64,000 bases of DNA. It comes from Psychrobacter immobilis (GTDB lineage Bacteria; Pseudomonadota; Gammaproteobacteria; Pseudomonadales; Moraxellaceae). The notes below the pieces were generated by a model. The model ran no database searches. It was not told the origin of the DNA and saw only the letters and a list, made by a program, of their open reading frames with translations. The position numbers were made by a program, and so were the translations under genes. The stretch is taken from the NCBI GenBank assembly GCA_904846265.1, contig CAJHAA010000014.1, positions 1 to 64,000 of the forward strand, in the 5' to 3' direction. How positions within the stretch are numbered: the stretch's first letter is position 1; each line of letters begins with the position of its first letter. Below are positions 39,940 to 50,089 of this stretch, one piece after another.

Positions 39940-41955
39940 TTAATGCTGCGCCGTCCAATCAAGCATCGCATCTAGCACGGGTCTGGCTGTATAAGCGTTA
40001 TGTGCTTGCTCACTATTGATGAGTCCAACCACGACATAATCCTGTCCCGACAATCCTTTGACATAGCCTGCCATCGAGGTGACGTTGTTTAAGGTACCTG
40101 TTTTTATCCACGCACGACCAATGGCTGCTGATTCTGGTAGGCGTTCACTATGAGCGGTAATGGTGCCACTGACGCCAGCGATACCTAACGAGTTGACGTA
40201 AGCGTCAAAACTTGGATGGCTATAAGCATAAGTTAATAGCTCGCTTAGGTTGGCAGCTGTGATGGTACAGTCGCGGCAGAGTCCTGAACCATTGGTCAAA
40301 TAGGGCGGCTGTGTGCTTAGATTGGTCTGCCACCATTGATTAATAGTTTGCAATGCGACAGGATAGCTCGTCGCAGTCGGCTTGCCAAATTGATACAAGC
40401 TATATGAACGATTAATAGCTTTATCGAGTGTTTTATTATCAGCTTTGTCATAAACACCAATCGATAGCGCCACTTGCTCAGTCATCACATTGTTTGAAAA
40501 GTGATTGATATCGTAAATCTGCTGCGTCAAATTCAATGATGGGTAGCTGACAATAGGCAGCGGTGATATAGGAAGTGCTGCCAGACCATGCGTTGATTTG
40601 GTGCTTTTCATTTTAGTGTAGGGCGCTTCTTGAGTGATGACATGACCACTCAGCGTATTGCCTAGCTCTTGCCATTTTGCGGCAATAACGCGTGCTGCAA
40701 AATCTTTGGCATCAGGATAAGCCACATAAAAAGCATGCTCTTGGCAGCTGTTTGGCAACTGAGTATTTAACACCAATTGTTTTGTTTGCCACTCGGGTGC
40801 GAGACTATAACGCGCTTGTCCACAGGTCGCCGAACGCGTATTTATGATGCTGGGCAAAGCATAATTTGCTAATTTTGGTGTATAAGTCAGATTTGCTTGG
40901 TCATCGTTTAACGGATAGCTTTTGATACCGATGGTACTAAAATTCACCAAAAAACCATCGGGACTGGCGTTATAAGGACGCAGTGGCGAATTGTCAAAGG
41001 CGGCAGGGTCTTTACTAACATTTTTAAAGACGCCGCTGTCAATGATAATATCACCGTCGATATGACGGATACCGGACGACTGTACTTTATAAAGGAGCTG
41101 TTTTAAACGCTCGTGGGTCATTTTTGGATCGCCGCTGCCTTGAATAATCAAATCGCCATGCAGACGGTCACCGATGACAAGGCCTGTATGATAGACACGG
41201 GTATGCCAAACAAAATCAGCGCCTAGGGTGTCTAAAGCAATAAAGCTGGGAACGAGTTTCATGGTGCTGGCAGGCGTGCGAGCGACATCAGATTGATGGT
41301 TCAGCAACGGCGAAAATGAAATTTTTATGGAGGCGTTATCAGTACTGATGTCATCAGTTTTATCGTTATTAGCATTGTTGTTAATGACAGCTGTTTTTGC
41401 CTTGTCACCCAATATCGTGGGGATGCTCTCTAAGCTTTGATAAGTGTAAGGATCATCGGTGTAAGCATGCAGTTTTTTCTCATGCTTTTCAATGGTACGC
41501 TGCTCAATAGTAATCAGCGTACTTTGTTGGCGCAAATGGTTATTACTGGTTTTGTCATTATTATTTTGCGTGGCTTTTTGAGAATTACTTTTTATATCAG
41601 CATTTATATTGGCAGTCGGTTTTGGCTGAAGAGCAGTGGGTTTAGATGAGCGGTGTGTGCTGCTATCAATAACCTGAATGGGAGCGGGCAGGTGACTGGC
41701 ATTTTTATCACCGACTGGTGTGACGATAATACTAATATCAGCCTCTGTTAAATCGGCTCGTGATAATGCTGCTTCGATGGCTTTTGGTAGTGCTGCTTGT
41801 GCATGGATGGGCAATAGTGTCGCCGTTGCTAATAACGCCATGATAGGTACGTATTTAGCAGGCGGCTTCGACGGTCGCAGATAACGAAAAAAAGGGAATA
41901 ATTTGGCAGTAAAAGCAGAGGAATGACGGAGTTTATAGGTGGGTCGCATGAGCAT
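39940..41955 (-). CDS. dacB: D-Ala-D-Ala carboxypeptidase/endopeptidase (PBP4, DacB)
   Basis: 671 residues against about 480 in E. coli. An N-terminal extension leads to a signal peptide ending AQA near residue 54. The penicillin-binding motifs are present: SxxK in TPASTMKLVP, SxN in HFSNNVMTEQ and KTG in WIKTGTLNNVTSMAGYV. The extra length is mostly a polar Asn/Thr/Asp/Lys-rich insertion (about residues 85-215) between the first family block (ADISIIVTPVGD) and the SxxK region. The enzyme cleaves peptidoglycan cross-links in the periplasm. ATG at 41955 with a weak ribosome binding site; another ATG two codons later. Confidence 0.92.
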   Translation of the reverse strand: MLMRPTYKLRHSSAFTAKLFPFFRYLRPSKPPAKYVPIMALLATATLLPIHAQAALPKAIEAALSRADLTEADISIIVTPVGDKNASHLPAPIQVIDSSTHRSSKPTALQPKPTANINADIKSNSQKATQNNNDKTSNNHLRQQSTLITIEQRTIEKHEKKLHAYTDDPYTYQSLESIPTILGDKAKTAVINNNANNDKTDDISTDNASIKISFSPLLNHQSDVARTPASTMKLVPSFIALDTLGADFVWHTRVYHTGLVIGDRLHGDLIIQGSGDPKMTHERLKQLLYKVQSSGIRHIDGDIIIDSGVFKNVSKDPAAFDNSPLRPYNASPDGFLVNFSTIGIKSYPLNDDQANLTYTPKLANYALPSIINTRSATCGQARYSLAPEWQTKQLVLNTQLPNSCQEHAFYVAYPDAKDFAARVIAAKWQELGNTLSGHVITQEAPYTKMKSTKSTHGLAALPISPLPIVSYPSLNLTQQIYDINHFSNNVMTEQVALSIGVYDKADNKTLDKAINRSYSLYQFGKPTATSYPVALQTINQWWQTNLSTQPPYLTNGSGLCRDCTITAANLSELLTYAYSHPSFDAYVNSLGIAGVSGTITAHSERLPESAAIGRAWIKTGTLNNVTSMAGYVKGLSGQDYVVVGLINSEQAHNAYTARPVLDAMLDWTAQH

Positions 41956-42068
41956 CTTTCATCAGGTGGCAAAAACAGCCTATGGTAACATGAGTTGCCG
42001 TTTTCGCGTAGATGGCAGGCGTAGATGAAAACCTGTTTTTATCTGAATTTGCAAAATGCGAACGCACG

Positions 42069-42674
42069 TTAGCGCACATGTAAAAATGCCATGGCGGTCA
42101 TGATGGCGTCGTTATAAGCATCGTGAGCGCCTAGATCGGGTATATTATAGTGCGCTAAAATATTGGTCAGATGCTGCGCTTGGATAGATAGCCCTTGGGT
42201 TTGACCACTCATGCGCCGACTATATAAATGGCGCAAATCGATGACTTCGTTGGGTAATGCTGTGCCCATATAGCGTTTGACCAGAGGGTTTAAAAACGCT
42301 GTGTCTAAACTCGTACAAAACCCCACAATTGGGCGATTACCTATAAATGGCAACAACAGCGCCAGCATCTCATCGTAGCTCATACCATGCTCAACATCGG
42401 CAGTACGTAGACCGTGAATCACAATGGTGTCACGGTCTGGCATCACAGGTGGTCTGCATACGATATGCATGCCATTGCCAGTGTCGATTGTATTGTCATT
42501 GATATGAATCGCGGCGACAGACAATAAATGGTGATTTTTTGGATTGAGTCCCGTCATTTCGCAGTCAATCGCTATCCATTGCTTAGCCACAGGTTTGGTA
42601 AACATCGATGCCAATTCTGGGCGCTGTAGCTGCGTTTTTTGCCAAGCGCAGGATAACTGTGTTAGCCAACTCAT
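42069..42674 (-). CDS. 3'-5' exonuclease (DnaQ-like, DEDDh)
   Basis: 201 residues. The Exo I motif is WIAIDCEMTGLNP, the Exo II region is GFCTSLDTAFLNPLV and the Exo III motif with His-x4-Asp is GAHDAYNDAIMTAMAF, so all four acidic residues and the His appear present. It lies 34 bases downstream of the CBS/DUF294 gene in the same direction. This gene pairing is common in pseudomonads and relatives. The natural substrate is not known. Confidence 0.85.
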   Translation of the reverse strand: MSWLTQLSCAWQKTQLQRPELASMFTKPVAKQWIAIDCEMTGLNPKNHHLLSVAAIHINDNTIDTGNGMHIVCRPPVMPDRDTIVIHGLRTADVEHGMSYDEMLALLLPFIGNRPIVGFCTSLDTAFLNPLVKRYMGTALPNEVIDLRHLYSRRMSGQTQGLSIQAQHLTNILAHYNIPDLGAHDAYNDAIMTAMAFLHVR

Positions 42675-42708
42675 AGTTGTCGCTCATCCATTTATGCGAT
42701 TGTTGTAC

Positions 42709-44649
42709 TTATGCGAGCTCTAGTTGATAATGCTGACGTAGCTGGTTTTTAAAGCTTTTAACAACGGCCAAACATTCTTTTAATAAGTCGCGCTCAAGCG
42801 CGGTCAAGGTCATTGGGTTGACTTGCCGTGCATGTTTATCATCGGTTGATAGGGCGACTGATAGGCGCTGTGCCATAAAAAACTCCAAGGCTTCTAGTAA
42901 AGTATCCGCTCGCTCTTGGGTCAAGGCGCGCGCTTGTACCAAAGCTTTCAGACGATTTTTACTACTGGGCAGCTCTAAGATATCGTTTTCTAATGCCAAG
43001 GTACGAATGCCATGAACCAGTGGAAAGATACCGGCTTTCTTTAGGTCAATGTCTTCTGACCCGGATTTACCACCAAGCAAAGGCACGAACTTTTGCCACC
43101 ACTGATTGACATCACCGAACTGTAGCGCGGCGCGCGCGAACTGGCGTACAAACATAGGGTCTGACTGCCTGTGGGCAACCTTTAAATGTTGACGCACCTG
43201 AGTCAATAATGACTCATCTCCGCAGACATATTCGCCATCGAGTATGGCGGACAAATAAATACCATGCATGGGATCCGTATTTCTAAACCATAAACCAATC
43301 TGGGCATTAAACTGTTTTAGCGGCTGTCGCCACATAGGGTTGGTCATCATGATATTACCATCGCACAGTGGATAACCGAGGTCTGCTAAATGCTGATTAA
43401 AAGTATCCGCAAATTCTGCCAGATCAGGGTGAGTATAGCCGTCACGTAAGATGAGCGCATTGTCTTGGTCAGTACGCATGATTTGCTCACCGCGCCCCTC
43501 GGAGCCCATCACGATCAGGCAGGTATTTGTCATGACCTCATCAGGCACGATAAGCTGCCAGAGCTTAGTAAATACCTGTGCATTCAAGGTCTGTACCATG
43601 CGGCTGATATTACCGATTTTGACACCGTTTTGATGTTGTGCGCGAATGTAACGACCGATAAGCTCGACGGCGGTATCTAAGCTCGATAAGTCTTTTGCTT
43701 GCTCGATTTGGATACTAATGAGCTGTGAATGATGACCAATATGCGCAAGCATATCGCTTTGTCCCAATATACCGACGACATCCCCATTTTGATCCATCAC
43801 TGGTAGCCGATGGATGCGATAGCGGGTCATGGTCAATAATGCATCGCCAATCTCATCACTGGCTTTGATGGTACGCAGGTTAAAATTAGCATAGCGCTGG
43901 CAGGGGGTAGTGGCTGGATCTTGCTGGTCACTCACGGCGCGGCAAATGTCGGTATCGGTCAAAATACCCAATAGATGACCAGTACCATATTGCATCTCTC
44001 CCTCGTTTTTTAGGTGGTCTAAGGGTTGCACCAGTACGTGTTTTAGCCCCGCTTTCGTCATGATAGACGCGGCTTCGTACAAGCTGTTACTAGCGTTGAC
44101 GATATGGACTGGCAACAGATTGACATCAATGACGGGCTGCAACATGATTTGCTGCACTTCTTGTTGGTCATTGTAGCTGGCAGAGACTATGGATTTATTA
44201 TTGCGGCGCTGCTGTAATGCCTTTAGCCGTTCGGGCAATTTGTCTGATAGCATTTGGCGTACTAGATGATTTTGGGCGCTGATTTTATCGACTGCGCTAC
44301 CAGCGACTTGGAGCAGCAAGGTATCCTCAGCGGCTCGAAACTGATAGGTCTGCAGTGCTTCAGTATTAAGGCTATTTTCAGTCAATGATTCAGGCAGACG
44401 ACGGCTGTCGAACCAGTCGTTATTATTGAGATGGTCGGAGTGATTACTACCCAAGTAAGAGGCAACAAACTCACCATCAAGCAATTGCTCAATCTGCCCT
44501 TTAATGACCACATACAGATATTGCAACTCTTCGGCAGTTAGATTCTCATTTTTGGCAAGGTAGCGGATTTGGGTGTTTTTTCTGATGCTTTGGCGTTCAG
44601 CCAGACTCAATACGTCAAAGGGCGGCTGGGTAAAATCAAGATGGGGCAT
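42709..44649 (-). CDS. Signalling protein: cNMP-binding-like, CBS pair and DUF294 nucleotidyltransferase
   Basis: 646 residues in four parts. Residues 1-150 resemble a cyclic-nucleotide-binding domain (YLYVVIKGQIEQLLDGE). Two CBS domains cover about 170-310 (AASIMTKAGLKHVLVQP, YRIHRLPVMDQNGDVVGIL). A GlnD-like nucleotidyltransferase core, DUF294, follows with GSEGRGEQIMRTDQDNAL near 385-402. The last 140 residues are the DUF294 C-terminal helical domain. CBS pairs sense adenine nucleotides; the modified target is unknown. AGGA precedes the ATG. Cotranscribed with the downstream exonuclease. Confidence 0.88.
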   Translation of the reverse strand: MPHLDFTQPPFDVLSLAERQSIRKNTQIRYLAKNENLTAEELQYLYVVIKGQIEQLLDGEFVASYLGSNHSDHLNNNDWFDSRRLPESLTENSLNTEALQTYQFRAAEDTLLLQVAGSAVDKISAQNHLVRQMLSDKLPERLKALQQRRNNKSIVSASYNDQQEVQQIMLQPVIDVNLLPVHIVNASNSLYEAASIMTKAGLKHVLVQPLDHLKNEGEMQYGTGHLLGILTDTDICRAVSDQQDPATTPCQRYANFNLRTIKASDEIGDALLTMTRYRIHRLPVMDQNGDVVGILGQSDMLAHIGHHSQLISIQIEQAKDLSSLDTAVELIGRYIRAQHQNGVKIGNISRMVQTLNAQVFTKLWQLIVPDEVMTNTCLIVMGSEGRGEQIMRTDQDNALILRDGYTHPDLAEFADTFNQHLADLGYPLCDGNIMMTNPMWRQPLKQFNAQIGLWFRNTDPMHGIYLSAILDGEYVCGDESLLTQVRQHLKVAHRQSDPMFVRQFARAALQFGDVNQWWQKFVPLLGGKSGSEDIDLKKAGIFPLVHGIRTLALENDILELPSSKNRLKALVQARALTQERADTLLEALEFFMAQRLSVALSTDDKHARQVNPMTLTALERDLLKECLAVVKSFKNQLRQHYQLELA

Positions 44650-44723
44650 GGCATCATCCTTGATGGCATATTTGGTAAAAGATAATCGATGATAAAAGAC
44701 ACTTCACTATAGCATTATTAAAG

Positions 44724-44775
44724 CAAAAAACCTCTAATAACCACAGTAATATTGTGGCTATTAGAGGTTGCTGTT
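44724..44775 (-). terminator. dapC terminator
   Basis: AACCTCTAATAACCACAGTA and its near-complement form a stem of 17 or more base pairs with a T-run on the minus strand, about 33 bases past the dapC stop codon. Confidence 0.92.
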
Positions 44776-44807
44776 TTTTTTGAAACTTTTGCGTATAAAG
44801 TGACTGC

Positions 44808-46076
44808 TTATGCGCCTAGTAATTTTTGAATACGGTTTATTGCTTCGCGGCTCTCATCAACACTCGCAACGAGCGCAATGCGCACATAGCCTTGCCCAGG
44901 GTTTTTGCCATCAATATCACGTGACAGATAGCGCCCTGCTAGTGCGTGAATATTGGCCTGCTCATACAGTGCTTTGACAAACCGCTCATCATCCCCATCG
45001 AACGGCTCAGGGACCTTTATCCAAAAGTAGAATCCAGCCTCAGGCATTCGTAACTCTAGTAGTTCACCAAGCTCAGACATCCACAAGGCAAACTTTTCTT
45101 GATACAGAGCGCGATTGTGTGCCACATGCTTTTCATCTTGCCATGCAGCGATCGAGGCGAGCTGATGTGGTATCGGCATCGCACAGCCTTGATAAGTACG
45201 ATATTGCAGGTAAGCTTGCAAAATATTGGCATCACCTGCCACAAACCCTGAGCGCAAACCAGGCAGATTTGAACGCTTAGATAAAGAGTGAAAGACAATA
45301 CAGTTTTTGAAATCATGACGACCGAGGGCAGCGCAGGCTTGCAATAGTCCAATCGGTGCCGTATCAAAATACAGCTCGCTATAGCACTCGTCACTGGCAA
45401 TAATAAAATCGTACTGATCTGACAGACGAATGAGATACTCCCAATCCTCCATCGTCATGACCGAGCCAGTCGGATTGTTCGGACTACAAACAAACAGCAA
45501 CTGCGTGCGCGCCCAAACATCTTTTGGTACGGCGCGATAGTTACCTTTAAAGTCATCGTCCAGTGTGCAAGGCACAAAATAAGGCTCGGCTTGCGCCAGT
45601 ATCGCTGCACCCTCATATATTTGGTAAAAAGGGTTGGGCATCACTATTGTAGGAACAGTCGTAGGAGCAGCCATAGGAGAAACGGCAGATAACGGGTCAG
45701 AGACAGACAGCGGACTACTCTCTGTATCGCTTACTTTATGATCCACGACTGCTTGTACCAGACTAAAAATAGCCTCGCGTGTGCCCATTACTGGCAATAC
45801 TTGCGTATTGGCATCGACATGGTTCAAAAAGAAGCGTTTTTCTAGCCAATGCGCGATGGTTTGGCGCAGCTCAAACATGCCATTAGTCGTTGGATAACGA
45901 CTTATTTTGTCCAAATTTTCACGTAGTACGTCCAGCACGAACGCTGGCGGCTCATGTTTTGGTTCACCAATACCGAGCTTGATTTCACTGTAGTCATGGG
46001 CTGGCACACTGTTAGCAAGCAATGTTGCCATCTTTGCAAAAGGATAAGGATGCAGATACGTTAAGTTGTGATTCAT
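44808..46076 (-). CDS. dapC: Succinyldiaminopimelate transaminase
   Basis: 422 residues from the ATG at 46076; a TTG at 46100 is also in frame. A fold-type I PLP aminotransferase: SPNNPTGSVM, ASDECYSELYF and the Schiff-base Lys in FHSLSKRSNLPGLRSGF. The N-terminus LHPYPFAKMATLL and the gene context (near glnD and map) match DapC, which makes N-succinyl-LL-diaminopimelate for lysine and peptidoglycan. A Ser/Pro-rich insertion of about 30 residues (SDTESSPLSVSDPLSAVSP) after VQAVVDHK is not typical. Another aminotransferase specificity cannot be excluded. Confidence 0.9.
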   Translation of the reverse strand: MNHNLTYLHPYPFAKMATLLANSVPAHDYSEIKLGIGEPKHEPPAFVLDVLRENLDKISRYPTTNGMFELRQTIAHWLEKRFFLNHVDANTQVLPVMGTREAIFSLVQAVVDHKVSDTESSPLSVSDPLSAVSPMAAPTTVPTIVMPNPFYQIYEGAAILAQAEPYFVPCTLDDDFKGNYRAVPKDVWARTQLLFVCSPNNPTGSVMTMEDWEYLIRLSDQYDFIIASDECYSELYFDTAPIGLLQACAALGRHDFKNCIVFHSLSKRSNLPGLRSGFVAGDANILQAYLQYRTYQGCAMPIPHQLASIAAWQDEKHVAHNRALYQEKFALWMSELGELLELRMPEAGFYFWIKVPEPFDGDDERFVKALYEQANIHALAGRYLSRDIDGKNPGQGYVRIALVASVDESREAINRIQKLLGA

Positions 46077-46333
46077 AAGTAGGGTAACTATAATAGACAA
46101 TTAATAATAAAGTTATAAAGAAAAATTACATTTAAGCAGTGTAGCACTTCTCTTATTTTTTGTCTTTTACTTCTCATGCTCAAGCTGCTTAGCTATTTAA
46201 CCATAAATTATAATAACTAATGAAGCCGTCACAGATTTAAAAATCCTAAAAAAAGCTTATCAATTGATGACTTATAACAATACAAAAAACTGCTGTCAGC
46301 CCTAATGATAGATTATGGTGAGGATAATTTGAT

Positions 46334-47005
46334 ATGCCTAGTATCTCAAAAACTAATGATCTTAACGCGACAGACATTCAAGATGAAAATTTTGATGATG
46401 CGCAACAGCGAACCAAATTGTACGAATTATTAAAACAGCGGGAGCAAAGCTGGTGGCAAGCTCGCCAGCAATTAATCAGCCATAAAGAACGAAAGATGTT
46501 TTGGTACGGTGAAAACAGCTTGATGATGTGGTTACTGTGGTAACTGGTCAGTTACGTGATCGTTGCGATGGTGCTGATGTTGCTTAGCAATCAGCTCGGT
46601 ATTTTACTGCCCTTATGGCAATATATTGCTTTATTTGTTTTACAGACAGTGATTTTTGTGGCCATGCTCGCGTCCAAAAGTCGAATGGCAGACAGCTTGC
46701 AACGTAAAATTGATAAAGATGAGTTGATGCGCGAAGAGGCACTGAATGAGATGATTATCTTAGCAGAGGACAGCCTTTATCCCGATGTGCATGCCAAATC
46801 GCCTATTTCTCTAAGACAGATATCTGAGTGTTTTGGCAGAGATTTTCATTTAGCAAGTTTACATTGTTTGCTGCAAAAAGAGGTCAACGCTGGGCGCTTA
46901 ATACTGACGCAAAAACAGATAGAAGCAGAGATTCTGCCACCAGATCTTGCGGATGATGAGCTCAATGAGCACGCTAGCGAAATGATATATAAAAGCACCT
47001 TATAA
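46334..47005 (+). pseudogene. Two-helix membrane protein gene interrupted by an in-frame TAA
   Basis: The ATG at 46334 opens 69 codons ending MMWLLW, then TAA at 46541-46543. The same frame continues directly as LVSYVIVAMVLMLLSN and stays open to the TAA at 47003. Together 223 codons would give one protein: a polar N-terminus (KLYELLKQREQSWWQARQQL), two adjacent hydrophobic helices and a C-terminal helical domain (LYPDVHAKSPISLRQISECF). The stop falls inside the first helix, and TTA to TAA is a one-base change. No family recognised. Restart at the GTG at 46556 or the ATG at 46565 could still yield a C-terminal product. Confidence 0.8.
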
Positions 47006-47016
47006 AAGGTGCTTTT
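46990..47016 (+). terminator. Hairpin at the end of the interrupted membrane-protein gene
   Basis: AAAAGCACCT and AGGTGCTTTT form a 10-bp stem around the stop codon, between this gene and the convergent glnD. Likely bidirectional, though the T-tract is short. Confidence 0.75.
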
Positions 47017-47111
47017 GGTATTAATGGGTTAAAAAATACAAAGCATGCCATCAATGAATGGATGATACACACTGAGTATTTATCTTAGACTTATCTTGTA
47101 AGCCTATTTGT

Positions 47112-49874
47112 TCAATCACATTTGCTGTAAGCAGCAGGCTGCTCTCTTTGCATACTGAGACTGGCCATCAAGGCGGATCGTAGTGCGTCAAGTCTAGCAG
47201 CAGATAGCGGTTCATCATTTTGATCGCTGATATAAAACATATCTTCTGCACGTTCGCCCAAAGTGGTGATACGCGCCGCATGCACCTCAATTTTCTCCTG
47301 CAAAAATACCTGTCCTACTCTTGCCAATAGTCCCGGCTGATCAAGGGTTTCTAAGCTCATAATATGCTGATCAGAAGCCTCGTTAAACTCAAAATTAATC
47401 ACCGTGGTTACTTCAAAATGTCTAAGCTGACGCGGTATGCGCTTATTGGTAAGTTTCAGTACTGTCGGGTCTTTAAAGGCATTGATTAAGCGCTGTTTGA
47501 GCTCTTGTTGACTGTCCTCATCGACCAATAGTGTGCCACTGGGATCGAGCAGTACATAGGAGTCCAAAGCAAAATCGCGGGTAGCAGTAATGATACGGGC
47601 GTCTAAAACATCCAAGTTCATTTGATCGAATACAGCCATGGTGACTGCAAACAGGTTCGTCTGATCTTGGGTATAAACAAAGACCTGTACCGCATCAAGG
47701 GCCAACTCACGATGCTCACGTAATACCACCAATGGCGGGCTATCTGCATTAGAAGCAAGACCAATCGGCGGATGGTTCAAAATGGCCTCGGTATGCCATA
47801 AGATGTCTTCAGGAATTTCTCTCAAGAAATATTCATCACCCAAATCATCCCATAGCCTCAAGACTTCATCACGATTCATGTGTTGATTGTTGACATTATC
47901 GAGCATCGCTAAGGCTTGGGTTCGTGTCGCACTGATCATATCTTGGCGGTTAGTAGGTGCATCGATATCAGCGCGCAAAATGCGCCGAGTTTGTGAGTAT
48001 AACTGTTTCATTAATGTGGCACGCCAGCTGTTCCACAACTGTGGATTGGTCGCATTCATATCCGCAACAGTGAGCACATATAAATGATTGAGGTGGGTGA
48101 CATTACCGACTAAATTGGCAAAAATAGTGACCACTTCTGGATCTGAGATGTCTTTTTTCTGAGCAGTCATCGACATCAATAAATGATAGCGAGTGAGCCA
48201 ACCAACCAAGTTGGCATCTGCCAGACTCATACCATGCGCCAAACAAAATTCAGTCGACTCAGTTTGTCCAAGCTCACTATGGTTGCCACCGCGACCTTTG
48301 GCAATATCATGGAACATGGCGGCCAGTACCAAGATTTCCTTGCGCTCGATACGCTGAAAGATAGAGCTGACCAGTGGGAAGTCTTCATAAAACCGTGGGT
48401 CGGTGAAGCGATGCAAAATCCGAATCAAAAATAAGGTATGCGCATCAACCGTATAACGGTGAAATAAATCATATTGCATCAGACCCGTCACTTGGGCGAA
48501 CGCAGGAATGTAGCTGCCTAAGACGCCGTAGCGATTCATGGCACGCAGGCGATGAAACAGATAATTCTGCTCTTTTAAATTGGCTAAAAAGAGCGCTTGG
48601 TGAGCGGGGTTATCACGGTAGACTTGATCGATGCCACGCGCGGCGATTTTTAGCGCACGCAACGTATGAGTACGCACGTTTTTGATACCGTACTGACCCA
48701 TCAGTAAAAACATCTCTAGGATAGCATCAGGGTGCTGAGCAAAAACCCGATGATGCGCCATGGCGATTTGGTCACCAACTTGGTTGAAGCGCGCATTGAT
48801 TGGCTGCTTTTTTGGACGCTCATCATCAGGCAACTGCGGCTCTATAATCGTCTCGTAATAGTGATTGGTCAGCATCTCAGACAGCGTTGATATCTGCATG
48901 GCACAGCGATAATAGTCGCGCATAAAACGCTCGACGGCGGCATTTGGCTGATCGTCTGGCTGCGTCTCATAACCCATCAACTGGGCAATTTCACGCTGAT
49001 AATCAAACAGCAGCTTGTTTTCATTGCGACCAGTCAATACATGCAGATAATGACGTATTTGCCATAAATAACCTTCTGCAAAGTTCAGCTCATCGAACTC
49101 TTTTTTAGTCAAAAAGTTTTGTTGTACTAAGTCATACAGCTTACCCACTCGAAAATAGCGTTTGGTTACCCAGCCGATGATATGAATGTCGCGTAGACCA
49201 CCAGGGGCGGTTTTTATATTGGGTTCAAGGTTGTACTCGGTGGCATTGTGCTGTAAGTATCGTGCTTTAGCTTCTGCGATTTTTACTTCAAAAAACTCAC
49301 GTGGCGACCACTGTTTATTGACAATTTGAACGGGCACATCCTGTAAAGCCTCATTACCAATTAATAGCCGAGCTTCTAGCTGGGCACTGGCAATGGTGTG
49401 ATCGAGCGACGCCTCTAAAGCGTCATTAACACTACGTACCGAGAGAGCAGGCTCTAATCCTATATCCCACAATAGCGCCACCAACCGATCTATTTTCCCA
49501 CTGGCATCAGCACCAATCTCATCAGGGGAGAGCAATAAAATGTCGATGTCTGAATAAAGCGACAGCTCGCCGCGACCATAACCGCCTGTGGCAAATAAAG
49601 CCAAATCTGTTTTATCCAGCTCAAACCAGTTAAACAAGGCAGTCAGCAATTCGTCGATCGCACCAGAGCGTGCCGCGACCAATTGACGAATATTGACACC
49701 GCGTTCAAGTGCACGGTTAATATCTTGATTAATTTGAGTCAACCAGTGAGGAATACCCAGTAGCGACTTTTCAGTGACAGGGGTGTCCGCTAGCAGTGAT
49801 GCGTTTGTCGCTATATCCTTTGATAATAGAGGTAAAGGTGTCAGATCGATAGAAGCGACATCACAAGTAAACAT
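47112..49874 (-). CDS. glnD: [Protein-PII] uridylyltransferase/uridylyl-removing enzyme
   Basis: 920 residues from the ATG at 49874. The frame stays open for another 54 codons, but those lack homology and a ribosome binding site. GlnD senses glutamine and modifies PII. The nucleotidyltransferase core is GGYGRGELSLYSDIDI (97-112), the HD hydrolase domain contains AAMFHDIAKGRGGNHSE, and two ACT domains follow near 720 and 830-900 (VFVYTQDQTNLFAVTMAVF, MSLETLDQPGLLARVGQVF). GGGAT lies about nine bases upstream. It follows map in the same direction, separated by a terminator. Confidence 0.95.
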   Translation of the reverse strand: MFTCDVASIDLTPLPLLSKDIATNASLLADTPVTEKSLLGIPHWLTQINQDINRALERGVNIRQLVAARSGAIDELLTALFNWFELDKTDLALFATGGYGRGELSLYSDIDILLLSPDEIGADASGKIDRLVALLWDIGLEPALSVRSVNDALEASLDHTIASAQLEARLLIGNEALQDVPVQIVNKQWSPREFFEVKIAEAKARYLQHNATEYNLEPNIKTAPGGLRDIHIIGWVTKRYFRVGKLYDLVQQNFLTKKEFDELNFAEGYLWQIRHYLHVLTGRNENKLLFDYQREIAQLMGYETQPDDQPNAAVERFMRDYYRCAMQISTLSEMLTNHYYETIIEPQLPDDERPKKQPINARFNQVGDQIAMAHHRVFAQHPDAILEMFLLMGQYGIKNVRTHTLRALKIAARGIDQVYRDNPAHQALFLANLKEQNYLFHRLRAMNRYGVLGSYIPAFAQVTGLMQYDLFHRYTVDAHTLFLIRILHRFTDPRFYEDFPLVSSIFQRIERKEILVLAAMFHDIAKGRGGNHSELGQTESTEFCLAHGMSLADANLVGWLTRYHLLMSMTAQKKDISDPEVVTIFANLVGNVTHLNHLYVLTVADMNATNPQLWNSWRATLMKQLYSQTRRILRADIDAPTNRQDMISATRTQALAMLDNVNNQHMNRDEVLRLWDDLGDEYFLREIPEDILWHTEAILNHPPIGLASNADSPPLVVLREHRELALDAVQVFVYTQDQTNLFAVTMAVFDQMNLDVLDARIITATRDFALDSYVLLDPSGTLLVDEDSQQELKQRLINAFKDPTVLKLTNKRIPRQLRHFEVTTVINFEFNEASDQHIMSLETLDQPGLLARVGQVFLQEKIEVHAARITTLGERAEDMFYISDQNDEPLSAARLDALRSALMASLSMQREQPAAYSKCD

Positions 49875-50056
49875 GAGTGTTATCCCGTTAAGAGTTTTAA
49901 AATAAAACGTTTCAGCTGAAAAGCGTAGAATCACCAGTGTGCTGGTAGCTGACACAAGCCACAAATATAAGTTACCAATATAAGTTATTAAGTCATCAGA
50001 GTATAAAGATAAAAAGCGGGTGAGCACAATACTCAATATGACCTAATTATTGGCCA

Positions 50057-50087
50057 AAAAAAAGACCGCCTAGGCGATCTTTTTTGA
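50057..50087 (-). terminator. map terminator
   Basis: AAGACCGCC and GGCGATCTT form a stem of about nine pairs around TA, with poly-A on the plus strand giving a T-run on the minus strand directly after the map stop codon. Confidence 0.88.
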
Positions 50088-50089
50088 TA

